Source: Biomphalaria glabrata
Lineage: Eukaryota > Mollusca > Gastropoda > Planorbidae
DNA: 64,000 bases
Assembly: GCF_947242115.1 (NCBI RefSeq)
Contig: NC_074715.1
Span: forward strand, 27,382,376-27,446,375
Reading direction: 5' to 3'
The notes under the pieces are model-generated. The model was not told the origin of the DNA and searched no databases. It saw nothing but the letters and a program-made list of their open reading frames with translations. Shown piece after piece: positions 1 through 13,200 of the stretch. The stretch's first letter is position 1. Every line of letters begins with the position of its first letter. A program made the translations under genes and the position numbers.

Positions 1-1
1 C

Positions 2-331
2 GACGATGCCACTCTGTTGCTGGAAACCTCATTCAAACAGAGCAAAATGGCTTTCTGGAATAACTTTGTTCCTAATCTGTACCTCCATCAGCTCCGCAGG
101 GACATTCACCTCCTGAACACGAGCTCGTTTGACAGCCTTGTCCCAGCCTGCAAGAGATGTTTGCAGAGCTACGTTCTGACACAACCATCGAGCAGCTGGA
201 TCCTAATCACCGCTTGCATTGGGCTGTCTATCTTGACCATCTTATTGTCCGCATTCTATTGCCAAGTCAGACGGAAGGTGAAAACATTAATTAGACAAAG
301 CAGTGTCAGTAGTGGACAGGCCATTCTGTAG
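2..331 (+). CDS. C-terminal exon of a carboxylesterase/neuroligin-like membrane protein (5' part outside window)
   Basis: The open frame runs from the window edge to a TAG at 329-331, about 109 residues. Near its start, SKMAFWNNFVPNLY resembles the C-terminal end of the alpha/beta-hydrolase fold of cholinesterases and neuroligins (human AChE has QACAFWNRFLPKL). A ~45-residue stalk follows, then one hydrophobic segment (ILITACIGLSILTILLSAFY) and a short basic tail beginning QVRRKVK. This is the layout of a type I membrane-anchored, catalytically active or adhesive esterase-like protein. The catalytic Ser/Glu/His region would lie upstream, outside the window, so enzyme versus neuroligin/gliotactin-type adhesion protein cannot be decided. 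There is no splice acceptor before the first base, so the exon begins off-window. It is transcribed convergently with the EB1 gene that follows. Confidence 0.55.
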   Translation, partial: DDATLLLETSFKQSKMAFWNNFVPNLYLHQLRRDIHLLNTSSFDSLVPACKRCLQSYVLTQPSSSWILITACIGLSILTILLSAFYCQVRRKVKTLIRQSSVSSGQAIL

Positions 332-1395
332 GCACTATGGTTGGGTGTACTGGTATTGTTGTATGGTTGTGATAATATATACATCATTTCATTGTTGATC
401 CACTACTGATATAACCTAAAAAGGCTGATTTGTGTTCTTACTAAAGTGTTAATATTGACCAATGTTGATAAGACATAAAATTAAAAAAAAAGAACATTCA
501 TACAAGGCTATGTATGTTACACTTAGAGATCTACTCCGTAAGTCGACGTTGACACAACTCTTTGAGGCATTCCATCGTGTTGTTCTTTGAAATGTTTACC
601 AGATATTTTCTACTTTGTTCTTGTGAGCAGAGATCAAACATAGGAGGTATTTGTAGTAGAGGTGTTCACATTGTCATACAGCGTTTTAAGAGAAGTGTGT
701 TTTCACCAAGCTGGAAACGTCCAAACATGTTAAAAGACGTATTCTACTACATCTGTTAAAAAGAGACATTTCTGTTCAGATTCTACTCTTGACTGACTTG
801 GATGTGCTTTTTAAACACAGCTGACTTACAGTTTGTATCCTGAAGAAATATTGGCTTTGAAGCAAGCTGTTGAAATCATTTTGTAAGGTTTATATTGATC
901 TAGTCAACAATGCATTCTGGAAATGTTAAGGCCTAAGATCGACTGTGAATGAGCTTTACAAATGCAATAATATTGTTGTATTGTTAAATAGTTTAATGTT
1001 CTACTCATTTCACAAGGATGATTTGTTGAGGCCAGGCAGTGTTGACTCATTGACCATAGTGGACATCAAAAGAAATTACATATCTTTTTGTTTCTTCCTA
1101 TTGTAAATGTTTCTCATTTTGTAATTTTCATTATGCTTTATCAAAGCTTCGACATGGAAAATGACTCACTGTTATCAAACAGTGCTGCTATATTATAATT
1201 ATTTGAACTAATCATTGTGATGTTTTTTTTCTGATTTAATGTCATTTAGCCTGGTTACACATATTTCTTAATTGAGCCATTAAGAATGCGAAACTTTTTT
1301 TTAAATTTATAGTATAGTATATTTTGATTAGTTATTATTTTTCGCCTTGATACTCACTGCCTGTTAAGCTTATAAATAAATGGATCCAGTGAGTA
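332..1395 (+). other. Probable 3' UTR of the esterase-like gene
   Basis: AT-rich, with no coding exon seen. The polyadenylation hexamer AATAAA at 1375-1380 is the best candidate for the transcript end; an ATTAAA-like run near 480 is another. The boundary is inferred. Confidence 0.35.
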
Positions 1396-4290
1396 ATGAC
1401 TAGAAATGATGGAATGCATATGTTGAACTATTGAAGACCAAAAGAAAGGGTTTGTATCTAACTACATTTGTTTGAGAACAAAAAACAGTAGGATCTAGGC
1501 TTTGACAATCTTGAAACCAAGATAGTAGTAGTAGTAGGATTTGTACACTAGGGGAGGGAGGGAGAGGGGGGGGGGAGTGGGAGTTGTTTTTTTTTGTAAA
1601 TTTGGACAAGTAGTAGCTACAATGCTACATCTTGGCTACTCCTTTTTTATATTTCTATCCTTTAAATGTCAGTATGTTGTTTTGGAGGTTATAGATCTGG
1701 ATTGGTTGTTATGTGACTTTTTGTTAAAACATGGTGCCGGAGTAAATAAAAAAAAATGGTAATGTAGTTTTTGAATGCCATTGAATTATTAATTATGTCT
1801 ATTTCAAATGAACTGAAATAATTAGTTACATAAATGAATTATTTCCTTGTAGTGCATGTTTAGATTTCTGAAAAAAGCATAGAGCCAGTAGATGCTAATG
1901 TGATACTTGTAGGTCTAATCATATTGCCTGTTTTCATTATAGAATTTCAAAATTGCTTTTCTTTGTTGAAAGCAATGATACAAAGATTTTAATTTGATTT
2001 CCTGTTCAGATATATAATAATACATGATTTGATTTAGTCGCAATACTTTAGTAGCAATGGGACCTGTTCTTGTTAACTCCCCCCCCCCCCCCTTCCTCCT
2101 CTAACCAGGTTTATACATGTCCCAAAAGATATGGATATTTCAATAGGGAAATATCTTTTCTCCACGTAACATTCACAGCGAATGTTGAGTTCTTTTAGTA
2201 GTAGCTCTTGGAGACAATTGAAAATCATTTTTTGAAACCAGTTTGATTTGATTTTATAGATGAAGCACTGATTATATTGCATTCCTTACAAAGGCGAAAA
2301 AATTTATAATTCAGTCTTTGTCAAAGATATTATCCTGTCAATTCATTCTATTACATACCAGAACCATATCAGAAACACAGCATATTTAAATAATTTGCTA
2401 CTTAAGAGAAATTCATTGGAAGTAACATTTTATAGACTTTCGTAACATTCGTAACATATGTTTTTGTACTGTATTTAAAATGATTGTTGTCTTGTCTTTT
2501 ATTTTTATACCAAAAAAAAAAAAAACCCTGCATAGTTATCTTTTGTTGTCAAATGGTTGTTATTTTTTTTCTACACATATTAAAATAATTCAATTTTTAA
2601 TAAATGACTTTTCTCAGAAAAAGATTAGTATTTTCATCAGTAAAAGTTAATTTAAAAAAAGAAAACCATGCCATGTTTCTATTTTGGCTTAAGGTTTTCA
2701 TAATTATAGTCTACATACCACATGACAAATTTAAAGTTCAAAACTTGGAAACAATGAATTATGAAATGTCTTTTATTTATATACAAAGGTATATTTGAAA
2801 CAATACAAGCCAATGATTGTCAGGCTTTCCTACCTTACTATTTGTTCAATCTTAAGTCTACTACTTGAAAATTAAAGGTATAAAAAAAAAAGAGAAAACA
2901 ACTTAAGAAGTAATTCTAATTACTAGAAATGTTATTAAACTAGCAGTACAAAATTAAAAACACATGGTCAATTGAGAAGAAAACAAAATTTCCTTCCACA
3001 CGTAAGCAGGATTTAAATGGCTTAGAATTACTTGCATTCCAAATCATAGATATTTCATTCTCAAATCATAGATATTTCATTCTAACAAATTTTGTTAACA
3101 TCGATCGTAAAAAAAATTTCATTGTCTAATATATAGATTTTAAAATTGTTCAAGGAAATTTTTTGCCCTCTATCTCTGTAATAGTTATAAATACCATTTA
3201 TAGAACAAGAATTAGAGACTGTGCCTGTAGCACTGTCAGATAAGAATCAATGTACCTCACTGATAATGCAGTAGTGGTGGCATTCTTTGAGTGTAAGGCA
3301 AAGCAGCAGAAAAAAAAACAACACATTTCTGTCTTGTATTTGAAAACATAACAGTCAGGCTGACAAATAATCACAGCTTCAAACATGGAAGTCCACAGAT
3401 AAGCAGAATGAAACAAGCAACACTCCTGCTTTGTCAACTCATAAGGCTGTTAGACTTCACAAAGACACTGTCCTAGGTTAGCTTCTTCAATCATGAGTGG
3501 AATATATAGTCAGTGTCATTTGACTACAACTGATAAAACTAGATTTCTTTTTTGGAAACAATTTTAACAACAAAAAATACATAAACAGAAATATGTGAGA
3601 GAAAATAATCTTGAGATTTTCAATCCTTATTTATAAATTGTTTTGCTAATTACACATTTGTTAAGAGTATCACTGAACCAATATTGGATACTTGGAAGAG
3701 TTACTATTTCTTAACTATTCAAGTCTATTGCTGCTACTTAGCAAAAATGTTTAGCTTGAATAATATTGGCGTGAGTCATAAAGTTGTAATCAATAATATA
3801 TATATATATATAAAAAAAAAAGAATAATAAATAGAGGTGTTGTACAAACATGAATATTTATAGATTTCTATCCCCAGAGAGGAGTGACAGCCAATGGTCT
3901 TGATGATTTATAATGAGCAACCTAAGACAGAGTGACCAATGGGACACAAGATAATTATCATTTTTCTCCAATAGGCATGCTTCAGCCATGATTACACTAA
4001 ACAATTCTAGAAAGAGAGTGAACACATTACCAAGCACACAGTGGCACAGTGAACAAAGAAGACAGAATTTTGAAAGGACAAAAAGTGCATCCATTCAAAG
4101 ACAGACAAGGTAAAGTTTGAAAAGACAAAAAAAAAGTGCATTCATTCAGACAGTGGCCATCATTTTCTCCCCACCTGAACCAATATACAAAGGGATGAAA
4201 CAAATGCTGGTGTTCAGAAACAATACAATTTCTTGTCTCAAATTTCTCACAAGGGCTTCTTCTTGGGAAATGTTCTGATGGAAATGGTTA
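1396..4290. other. Intergenic / 3' UTR of the minus-strand EB1 gene; low-complexity DNA
   Basis: No exon was recognised. It holds a G-rich tract (about 1550-1580), a C-run (about 2080-2092), A-runs, a (TA)n near 3798-3812 and a short tandem duplication of a 21-bp unit at about 3040-3082 (CAAATCATAGATATTTCATT). The part next to 4290 is expected to be EB1 3' UTR. Short open frames here have no recognisable similarity. Confidence 0.4.
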
Positions 4291-7200
4291 TTAATATTCT
4301 TCCTGCTCTCCGCCATCCAGTTCGGGGTCATCTTCAGGTGGAGCAAATCCTTCCTGTGAAGGCATCAATATCAAAACTGTTTTATGCAAGTAGATGTGCA
4401 ATACTTAAATGCTGGCTAAATTGTTAAGAAATCATTATTGACTCTGTCAAATTTGTATAATCTTCACATGAAATAAAAACAACTGCACATATTTTAAAAA
4501 TAAGAATTGCTACAAAAAATGTATTGCAGCTTTGAAAGCAAATAGAAATAAAAATAGATTCATTTGATGCCCAAAGACAAACGTGTAAAAAAAAATTCTT
4601 GTACAGAGATGAAAGGCTTTCAGTTTGAACTTTAACAGAATTATAATATTCCATTCACAAGAGGACAAATAATATACTATTTTATATTATTTAACACTGA
4701 AATTAGATCAACAATTTTTATATGAATCAATTCTTTTATCAAATGATATTCGGAACAGACAGTATTAGTTAGTACATTTTAAAAGATATTAAAGGATAGG
4801 TTTTTTCCATCCATTTCTCGGTTCAATGCTATTAGTGTTTTAAAACCAATAAATAAATCATTATTAATCAATTTCTTTGTTAAGTGAATACAAAATAGCA
4901 AATTAAGGTTATAACATGCTTTAAAAAAAACATTTAATTTCCTAATTTCTTTATCCACACTCCGCATGTCATTAATTTTTCATTGCACATTTTCTAAATT
5001 TGCGCAAAAGACAACTGTATTACTGAAAATAAAAGAAACATTTCCACCCATTAACAAAGGATTCAAGGTAGAGCTTAGAAAGAGAAGTCATCAATAAGTA
5101 AATTTAAAACAAAGCCTAGAAGAAAATAATGTTTTAACATAATCCTTTACAGTTTACCATGATTATCTTTTCAAACTTTCACTTATAGTACAATTAAAAA
5201 AACATTCTATTATTATAATGTCATCCATCAATAAGTGAGGCTTTAAATAGGCACCATTTCAACTAATTGCCACAATGCAGTAACTGAAATGGAACCTACA
5301 AGGCAAGCAGACAACATTCTGTTTAAAAAATGTGGTGATGCTAGCTTAGTGTTGACACTACAAAGCTTGGTAAAACCTGGAGCCTTTTAAAGAAATGTTT
5401 AGATTGAGATCTTTAATTGGTGACTTATAACCACAAGCAGACTCATGATGAGCTTTAAATGATAAAGTTTAATTCCCAAACATACCTCAGTTGCATAGAG
5501 AACATCCATGATTTCTTTGATGTGAGGCATCCCTTCATTGTCTTGGCAGATAACTTCAATTTCACGCAACTTGTTAAAGTAGAAATCTCTCTCTTTTTCC
5601 AATCCTTCTTTATCAATATTCAACTGTTCTATCTGTTGTTTAATTAGAGACAATTAATTAAATATATAATTTTCATAAAACCTATAAAAAAAAAAAATAA
5701 AAAAAGACAACAAATTAAAAAAAAAAACAAAAAAACTAAAGGTAGACTCACTGTTTAATGACAAAACATACCTGTCCTTTCAGTTCTTCTATGACTTGAC
5801 TATCCCCACCAGCAGAGTGATTAGGTGCACCAGGCGACCTCCTGACCAAATTACTAGCAGGACTTTTACTTGGTTGTTTCACTACTGTAGAATTAGATTG
5901 GTTCAATTAATATTGATATGTCCCAAGAATAGACATAAGATAAAATGATCCTAACTTAAGTTAGCAAAGAATGACTAATAATTACTTCTTTGTGGTGGAG
6001 GTTGACTAGTTTTAGAAACTGAAGGCTTGGCTGTCGGGGCCTTATTTATAGCTCCAGTTTTCGCAACCTGTCCTAGTTGTTCTCCTCCTCTAGCTGAAAC
6101 TGGATCATATTCCTGACCTCCATAATTTGCATCAAAAAATCTTTTAAACCACTGCACAAACTCAAAGTTGTCTTGAAATTTGCCCTTGACAAGTTTTTCA
6201 ACAGGTACTATCTACAAGAAAAAAAGAAAGTCAAAACTATACTTGCTAAGCAGCCTCTCCTCAGTGGTTTGGAACTTATTTTTAAAACTTACCAATAATT
6301 AAGAGATTTTCATGACAGCTAAGCAAGTTGATCTGATATTTATTAACATTTTATTTTAATATGTTTGAATGAGTTATTTGGTTATTTCTTTAAACTAGAA
6401 TATTTAGTATTAGTAAAAATTCAAAAGTAGAAAATTAGTTATCAAAATTTATTTTAAATACAAAATCATCATGCAAGAAATAGAAAGCGATGAATTAAAT
6501 TATTTAATAAGGACTGAAGAGAAAGACAAACTGTATTTAGATATTTAAAATGCAAGTTTTGGTGAAGTACTCCACTAATGCGAAGCCCTAGATTATGTAT
6601 GTGCTCAGACCAAAACAATTTTGCAATATTAGATTATAGCAAGCTTTAATAGTAAAATTGATATTACCCATAATGACGATAATTTGAAGAACTAAAGCTG
6701 AAAAAATGAAATTGTTTTAGTTGTACACTAAGTGCACTACTAATGCCTAAATATATAGGGTTGCACCATGAAACACAGAAATTCATTCACTACTTTATAC
6801 TACTTATTTTTACAGTCATATCTTGAAGTGCAAGGTGATGGTATTTAAGTTTATAGCTTTACAGACAATGGCATTATGGATCCCTCAGACAGGGATGGGG
6901 GTGAAAAGCACTTGGCCCATGCCTGTCAGATAAAATCCGTTCAGATGGTCAATGATGGTGCATTTGGCACAGATTCCCTGCTAGATTTCATTGGAGGTGT
7001 AGAGGTACCCCTTTACACAAACATGATCAACTAAGATACTGAGACTAAAAATAAAACTTTTTTAGGAGAAATTAGAAAATGCAACATAAGGTGAATTATT
7101 AAAAAGCTTCAAATTATTTCACTCAATTGCAAGTGTTTCAATGCTAATTAATTCTTAAAATTTAGTATTATAATGTCTCCTAAACTCATAGAATAAGAAG

Positions 7201-10200
7201 AAGGAAAAAGAAAAACAACTGTGGCTTTTTGCAAGTTAGAGAACATATGACGTCTATTAAACCATAAATGAAACACAGATTGTTTATCATATCAGTCTTC
7301 CTGCAAGGATGGCTAAGACACTGCAAATCTGACATAGATGTAGGCATTGGAAATGAAATATTTCGGTAAATGACTTCTTATTTCATACACAGAACACTGA
7401 ATAAATAAGTCACTTAAAGAGTCATAAACATAATTATCCCTTTTAACAACTTAACATGGTCAAAGCCTAATAGGTACAATGTTTCAGTAGTTACAAGAAA
7501 ACCTCCCTACACTGCACGTAAGAAGCAAGCAAGGAAGTCAGGAATAGAAGCACTGGATGAAAACAACAACCTGACACATTTGAACTGATAACACAGCTCA
7601 ATGGCTTAATGTATTCAGAATTGTTGAAATATACTTTTTTTTCCTTTAAAAATTACAAAGGACAAGTGGGGAAAAATAATAACTAGGCAACAGAAAAACC
7701 ATTTGGATCAAATAGTTTGATCACCTGATGTTTACAAAAACTGTCAAGTATCTTTTTTTTTTTTAGTCTAGCATGAAAAGTGTGAAATTTGAAACTGCTC
7801 CGAGAATGACAATGGAGGAAAACATGATTTGCTGTAAACAAGTCAGCTTTTCCTTGATGATTCAACTTACTTACTTAGATGCTGATGGAATGTAAAAACA
7901 ATGTTGTCCAATGTCATTAAATTAAATCAGAAAGATTAATACAGGCAGGAATACTTAAACTTTACAAATGATAATAGAGAATAGAGCTTAAAAAAGTGTG
8001 TATCACCCACAAGTCAAGTTAATAATTTAACCCCCAAAAGTTTACTTCAAACATAAGCATAATATCATGAAAACATGTACATACCTGTTCAAGCATAAAT
8101 AATAAAAAAAAAAAAAAAAAAAAAAAAGAACAACAGTGCAACCCTACATATCCTAAACACATGTACTGTCTCATCACACTATCTAGAAAAGAATTAAACG
8201 AACTTAGGTACATTGTGGAAGTTTTATCAAATCAAACCAACTGTGTGATCAAAGTAAAGCACTTAACAAGGTTCAAAATTAAAATGGTTATATTGCTTTA
8301 CAATAATTTTCCAAAATCTTTAATGTGTATCTTTCATATGACTTTCATAAAAATTCATCCAATTGGGTCACATTTTTTTATGGTATTAAGAGTATTACTT
8401 TTTAAGTGCTATTCGATATGCTTCTACATTTGACTTTAACATTTGAAGGGGATAATTTATATATATATATTTTTATAAATGCCTGAAAAAGACTTACTTT
8501 AAAATGCTATACATTAAATAGGAAAAAAAGCACAATAAATCCGATTTTGTTTTTCACAATGTTAAAATTATCTATGTCAATATGCTAAATATTCTAATGA
8601 AATACAAAAGAAAGCCAAAGCACTGTTATGTTTTTCTAATTCACTCAAAACTTACCGACTATCCCTGCACCTCACCAGAATAATAACAGATTACAGAATA
8701 ATGGATACACCACACGCAAAGAATTGGTACAAATAAATAGTGAAAGAAACAGCGAAAAAGTACAAATGTACTAAATATTGTCAAGAGTTTTCTAACATGG
8801 GGTATAAATACAAACTGTTCAATGAGGAAGACATGACATAAATTGGATTCCAAATCACTTCAAGTGAATTATACACTTCAAAGAACACAGCTAAAACTAC
8901 TATAATTAAACCAAAAAAATGTTTAATATAGCAATCATGTCTAATACAAAAAGGATTTGAAATTTGTTTTATTAGTAACTGAGCTACATCACAGCAAGAA
9001 TGAAAAAGAAAACCACACTCAAACAATTCTATACAAAAAAAAATCCAGTAGGATGTCACCAATACAGTGAAAGTCTCTGGCTAACAGCAAAAACTTAACC
9101 AGGTGCCATTCAAAGCAAATCTTGCAGTCAATAATATTGTATATTACTGCATTCATCATAGCAAAACAATATTGCTCAGTAATGACCTCAGGCTCCTGGC
9201 TAAATTTCTGCAGTCCATCGCCATAGACTCACCTTATCTACTCCTAATTTCTGGAAACAGGCTTGAAGCTGCTTGAAATTTTGTATGAATTCATGTTCTA
9301 ATTTTGTATTGAATTTTACTTTTTTTAGTATCACGCTACCTGCAAGACAAAATATTATTTTGTTTTATCATTATGTTAGTGAATGAACTACACACACAAC
9401 AAAGATGTCCAGTTGATTTTTTGTGTGTGTTAACTGGTAAAACAAATTGGGAAAATAAAATCCATTCCTAAAATAAGACCAAACTACACATCTGAAAGAT
9501 GAAGTTAGGTCTAAAAAAAAAAAGAAAGATTTGTATAAAACAATATACAAACAGCCTGTTAGTGCTCTGATTGCAAATAAAAAGCAGTACTTTCAATACC
9601 AGTATAGAATATTAATAAAGTTCCTATATTGTGCAAATATATTTAATACCAACAAAACAACCGAATGCACTGTGTACCCAAGAACATTATATAACAAAAC
9701 AACAAAGATCTCAAGGTGAAAACAAAAAAACATGCATGAATTTTTGCAGAAGGTGAAACCAGAGTTGTTAATAGTTGCACCAGTTAAAATTTAACAAAAG
9801 AATATATTATATAGCTGTTGCCTGTAGGTTAACATTGAGTGTAAGCAAACCAGATTATATCAACAAGCATGCAGAAAGTTTCTCCCCAAAAAGTGAAGTT
9901 GCTCCAGATTGTGGACCACTACTTCCTCCTGGGCTGCAAATACTTTTCTCACCTTATCCACCCCTAGTTTTTTAAAGTTCACTTGCAGCACCTTGAAGTT
10001 CTGGATGTACTCGTGCTCTAATTTTGTGTGGAATTTCACTTTTTTCAAACATATACTTCCTGAAAATAGCCACAGGCTTCTATAAACTGGTCAAGTTAAA
10101 TCCATTAAAATAGCAAATACTATTACACAGTTTAAGCAACACCAATGAAACAAACCAAAACATTTAGATGTCCTTTTTAAATGTTACATAGATGATTGAA

Positions 10201-13200
10201 ATAACATAGATGATTTAAATAATTTTAACTATTATATGATGGTCTGTAACTTAATGATATTAGTTTTACAAATGATTAAAAGTAAGCCTAATACAAATCA
10301 AAATTTTGATTGAGTTCATTAATATTTAAGAAAAATCATTTTTAAAGTGTCTGAACTGGAGATGATTTCATACTGTTTAGTGCAACCACATATTGCAGTA
10401 TTATTTTTTATACATATTGCAGTATTATTTTTTTTTTATCTAACTGTGTGCTTCAAATATAAATGTTTATGTTACTTAAGTTTTTTTTTTTTTTAAATTA
10501 GTAATGAACCCTACATTAACTTTGTGTGTTGATAATTGTTTATATTGCAAGCATTCTACGTTACAAGCATAATTCCTGAACATGGTACAACTGAGACATA
10601 CAAATATATTCAAACTACAATATCAGTTTGAAAATCCTTAATAAAAACATGAAAATGAGCTAGCTTTTGTTTTGAAGAAATTCATTTCCTTGCTCAAACT
10701 CTTCAAAGAACTCTTTTACAATACTACTTCGACAAAGCATGCATAAGACATGACTTTAATGGAATATTATTTTGAAGAGATTAGAAGTTTTAAAGCTAAG
10801 AATTACTTTCTTTTCATAGTAGAAGTTGGGATCATTAAATTTTAAAGTAAAAAAAAAAAAAAGTATACACTTTAAATGAGAAAATATTAATCACTAGATA
10901 AACTTAAAAAAATAAGTCTGTTTCATAAGTAATGTAAGTTCCAAGAATTACTGAAATTGTAAGTTTAAAAAATAATAATTTTCCAAATGTATTTCTTTAA
11001 ATTTATAGGTTTTTGGACCACATTAGCTTAAATTGAACACAGTGTCACAAACAATAAGTAACATAGATCTAGAATACATATTTAGGAGTAGGTCATTAAA
11101 CTGTAGATCTATTTATTAAATTCACAGTGCACAGAAGTAATATGATCTGATAATGTAATACAATGAAAATATAAAGGCACAAAATGAAACAGGAAAAATT
11201 AAGTCTTAAAATTATAAGGTCTGAAGATGCGTAACATAGATCCAATTAGGATGATATCAACGTGTTCACTGAAAAATCAATCAGATAACAATACCTTGTA
11301 AGACTTATAGATCTATTGTCAAGGAGTAGTAAACACATTCTGCGCAGACTTAGAAATTTCGAATTTATTTCCGTCTACGACGGCCCATCTACTGATTTAA
11401 TAGTGCCAATTCTATTTATTTTTAAAGGGTTTTTTTATCTACGGAATTCAAGACATTCAATGAATTTTTAGGAAGCCATGGAAACCCTAAGAATAGGTCA
11501 ACCAAACACTGAGCAACTAAGAGCGATTTAGTGAACATTTTTCTTGTGTACAAATGTGAAACTTCAACACTGACTGACCGAGAACAAACAAATTTATTAG
11601 AAAATTTGACATACACAGAAATGAGGAAAACATGAAGAATGTAAATAAATATGGAGGGCAAGCATAAAGGAAGCTCCTGGGGTACACATCAGAAGTGTGA
11701 AATGGAAAACGCTGCAGTGCCTGGGGATTACAAATGCCCAGCCCGTGACAGTGGATGTGTCTCAAAGTTAGGGCTCTTAGGGAACTAATACTATCTTATG
11801 GAATCCTTCCGAAATATTAACATTCATTAAAATAAGCCAAGCTAATTTGCATAATTTATACTCAAAAATGTTTTTTCAAAACAGCAAAATTAAAAAGGTT
11901 AGAATTTTTTTAAAGACGTTTTAGGCCTGAATAAGCCCTAATACATGTGTTTAGGGAAACAATGCACATGGAGACCCTTCAGACACTGCTATCACATTAT
12001 TTTACTACTTTTCTCCCCACCCCCCACCACGTACCATGGAAACAAACACCTTTACTCTGGCCACAGTGACAGCCACCCATTTATGACCCAAGGATCTTTA
12101 TTTGAGCTGTTTGTTGGTCAGAAAGTTGGCATCATATTTATTAATCTCCCTCACAAACATTTGAACTAAATTGATAGTAAAAAAGAGCAAAAAACAGTCT
12201 ATGGGGTGCTAATCCCTTAGTGCTCAAATGGGTCTTCTCTATCCAGCTCCTCACCCTTACCTCTAAACTATGTTACCATGAATAGACATCGTCAACACTT
12301 GATCTAGAACTAGTAAGTAGTAGTGTAAACTTAGATCTAAAGCTTTCCTCAATACTGCCCTGATTTTTATTAGGGCTATCTTAGTTTTAAGAAAATCTGA
12401 GTCAGTAAGTTAGCTTTTATCAATATCACTGCCAGACATGTTAAAATTTTCACCTGTCACTAGCTAACTTCAAAAAATCAATACAAACAAATTATCGTAT
12501 AAAAACTAATGTGCAAAAATAGTAAGAATTAATCTGATTGGCTGATACAAACACTGGCTAGCCAATCTTAGAGTTGGAAACATCGCAGCCGATATATCGG
12601 CTGCTTTGTCTTTTTCACCAAATAGCCTTGGGCCAATATATCAGTTGCTTTGTCTTTTTCACCAAATAGCCTTGGGCTGATATATCAGTTGCATCGTCTT
12701 GAGAAGGTTAAATATACAGTATTGATTGCTATTTTAACAGAATAGTTATCATATTAAAAAAAAAGAGCCTACTTAATTTCTTCACATCTCACTTATGCAA
12801 CTTAAAATAATTTTCTAAACTTTTCCCCTTCTTAACTCTTTCAGTGTGGCATTACTCTCAGCGAGTAGCTTTGCTAGCACTGGTCAGTGCGGCGTTACTC
12901 TCAGCGAGTAACTTGGTTTATATTTATTTCACTATCTTTTATGTTAAACTTTTTATTTCTCTTTTTTTTTTAATTTACCGGATGTGGGGCTGATTGTTCT
13001 TTGTTTTGATAGTAAATTTGATGCAGTACCAACATGTTTAAAAACAAATAGACAACATTATGTTAATGGTTCCACTTTTTTTAGTTTATTTCCGGGGACA
13101 CAAAAAATGTAAATAATACAATTTCTTAGTGCATTTGCTCATCTTTTATGAAATCTAAAGTGATTAATTCTGTTAAGTATTGTGATTTTTTAATATTAAT

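Larger units (their letters stand above)
10060..12831. other. EB1 intron between exon 2 and the alternative exons: AT-rich, with repeats listed separately
   Basis: Apart from the LINE remnant near 11.7 kb and the 44-bp tandem repeat near 12.6 kb, only AT-rich DNA and short homopolymers were seen. A pair of near-identical 21-bp stretches (ATTGCAGTATTATTTTT) lies at about 10390-10430. Confidence 0.4.

Noticed and set aside
6830-7020. GC-richer stretch in an EB1 intron as a possible extra exon
   Set aside because: No open frame with splice sites and no EB1 similarity; probably an old repeat.
8101-8127. Long A-run resembling a retrotransposed poly(A) tail
   Set aside because: No adjacent gene-like sequence or target duplication; similar runs are scattered all over the window.
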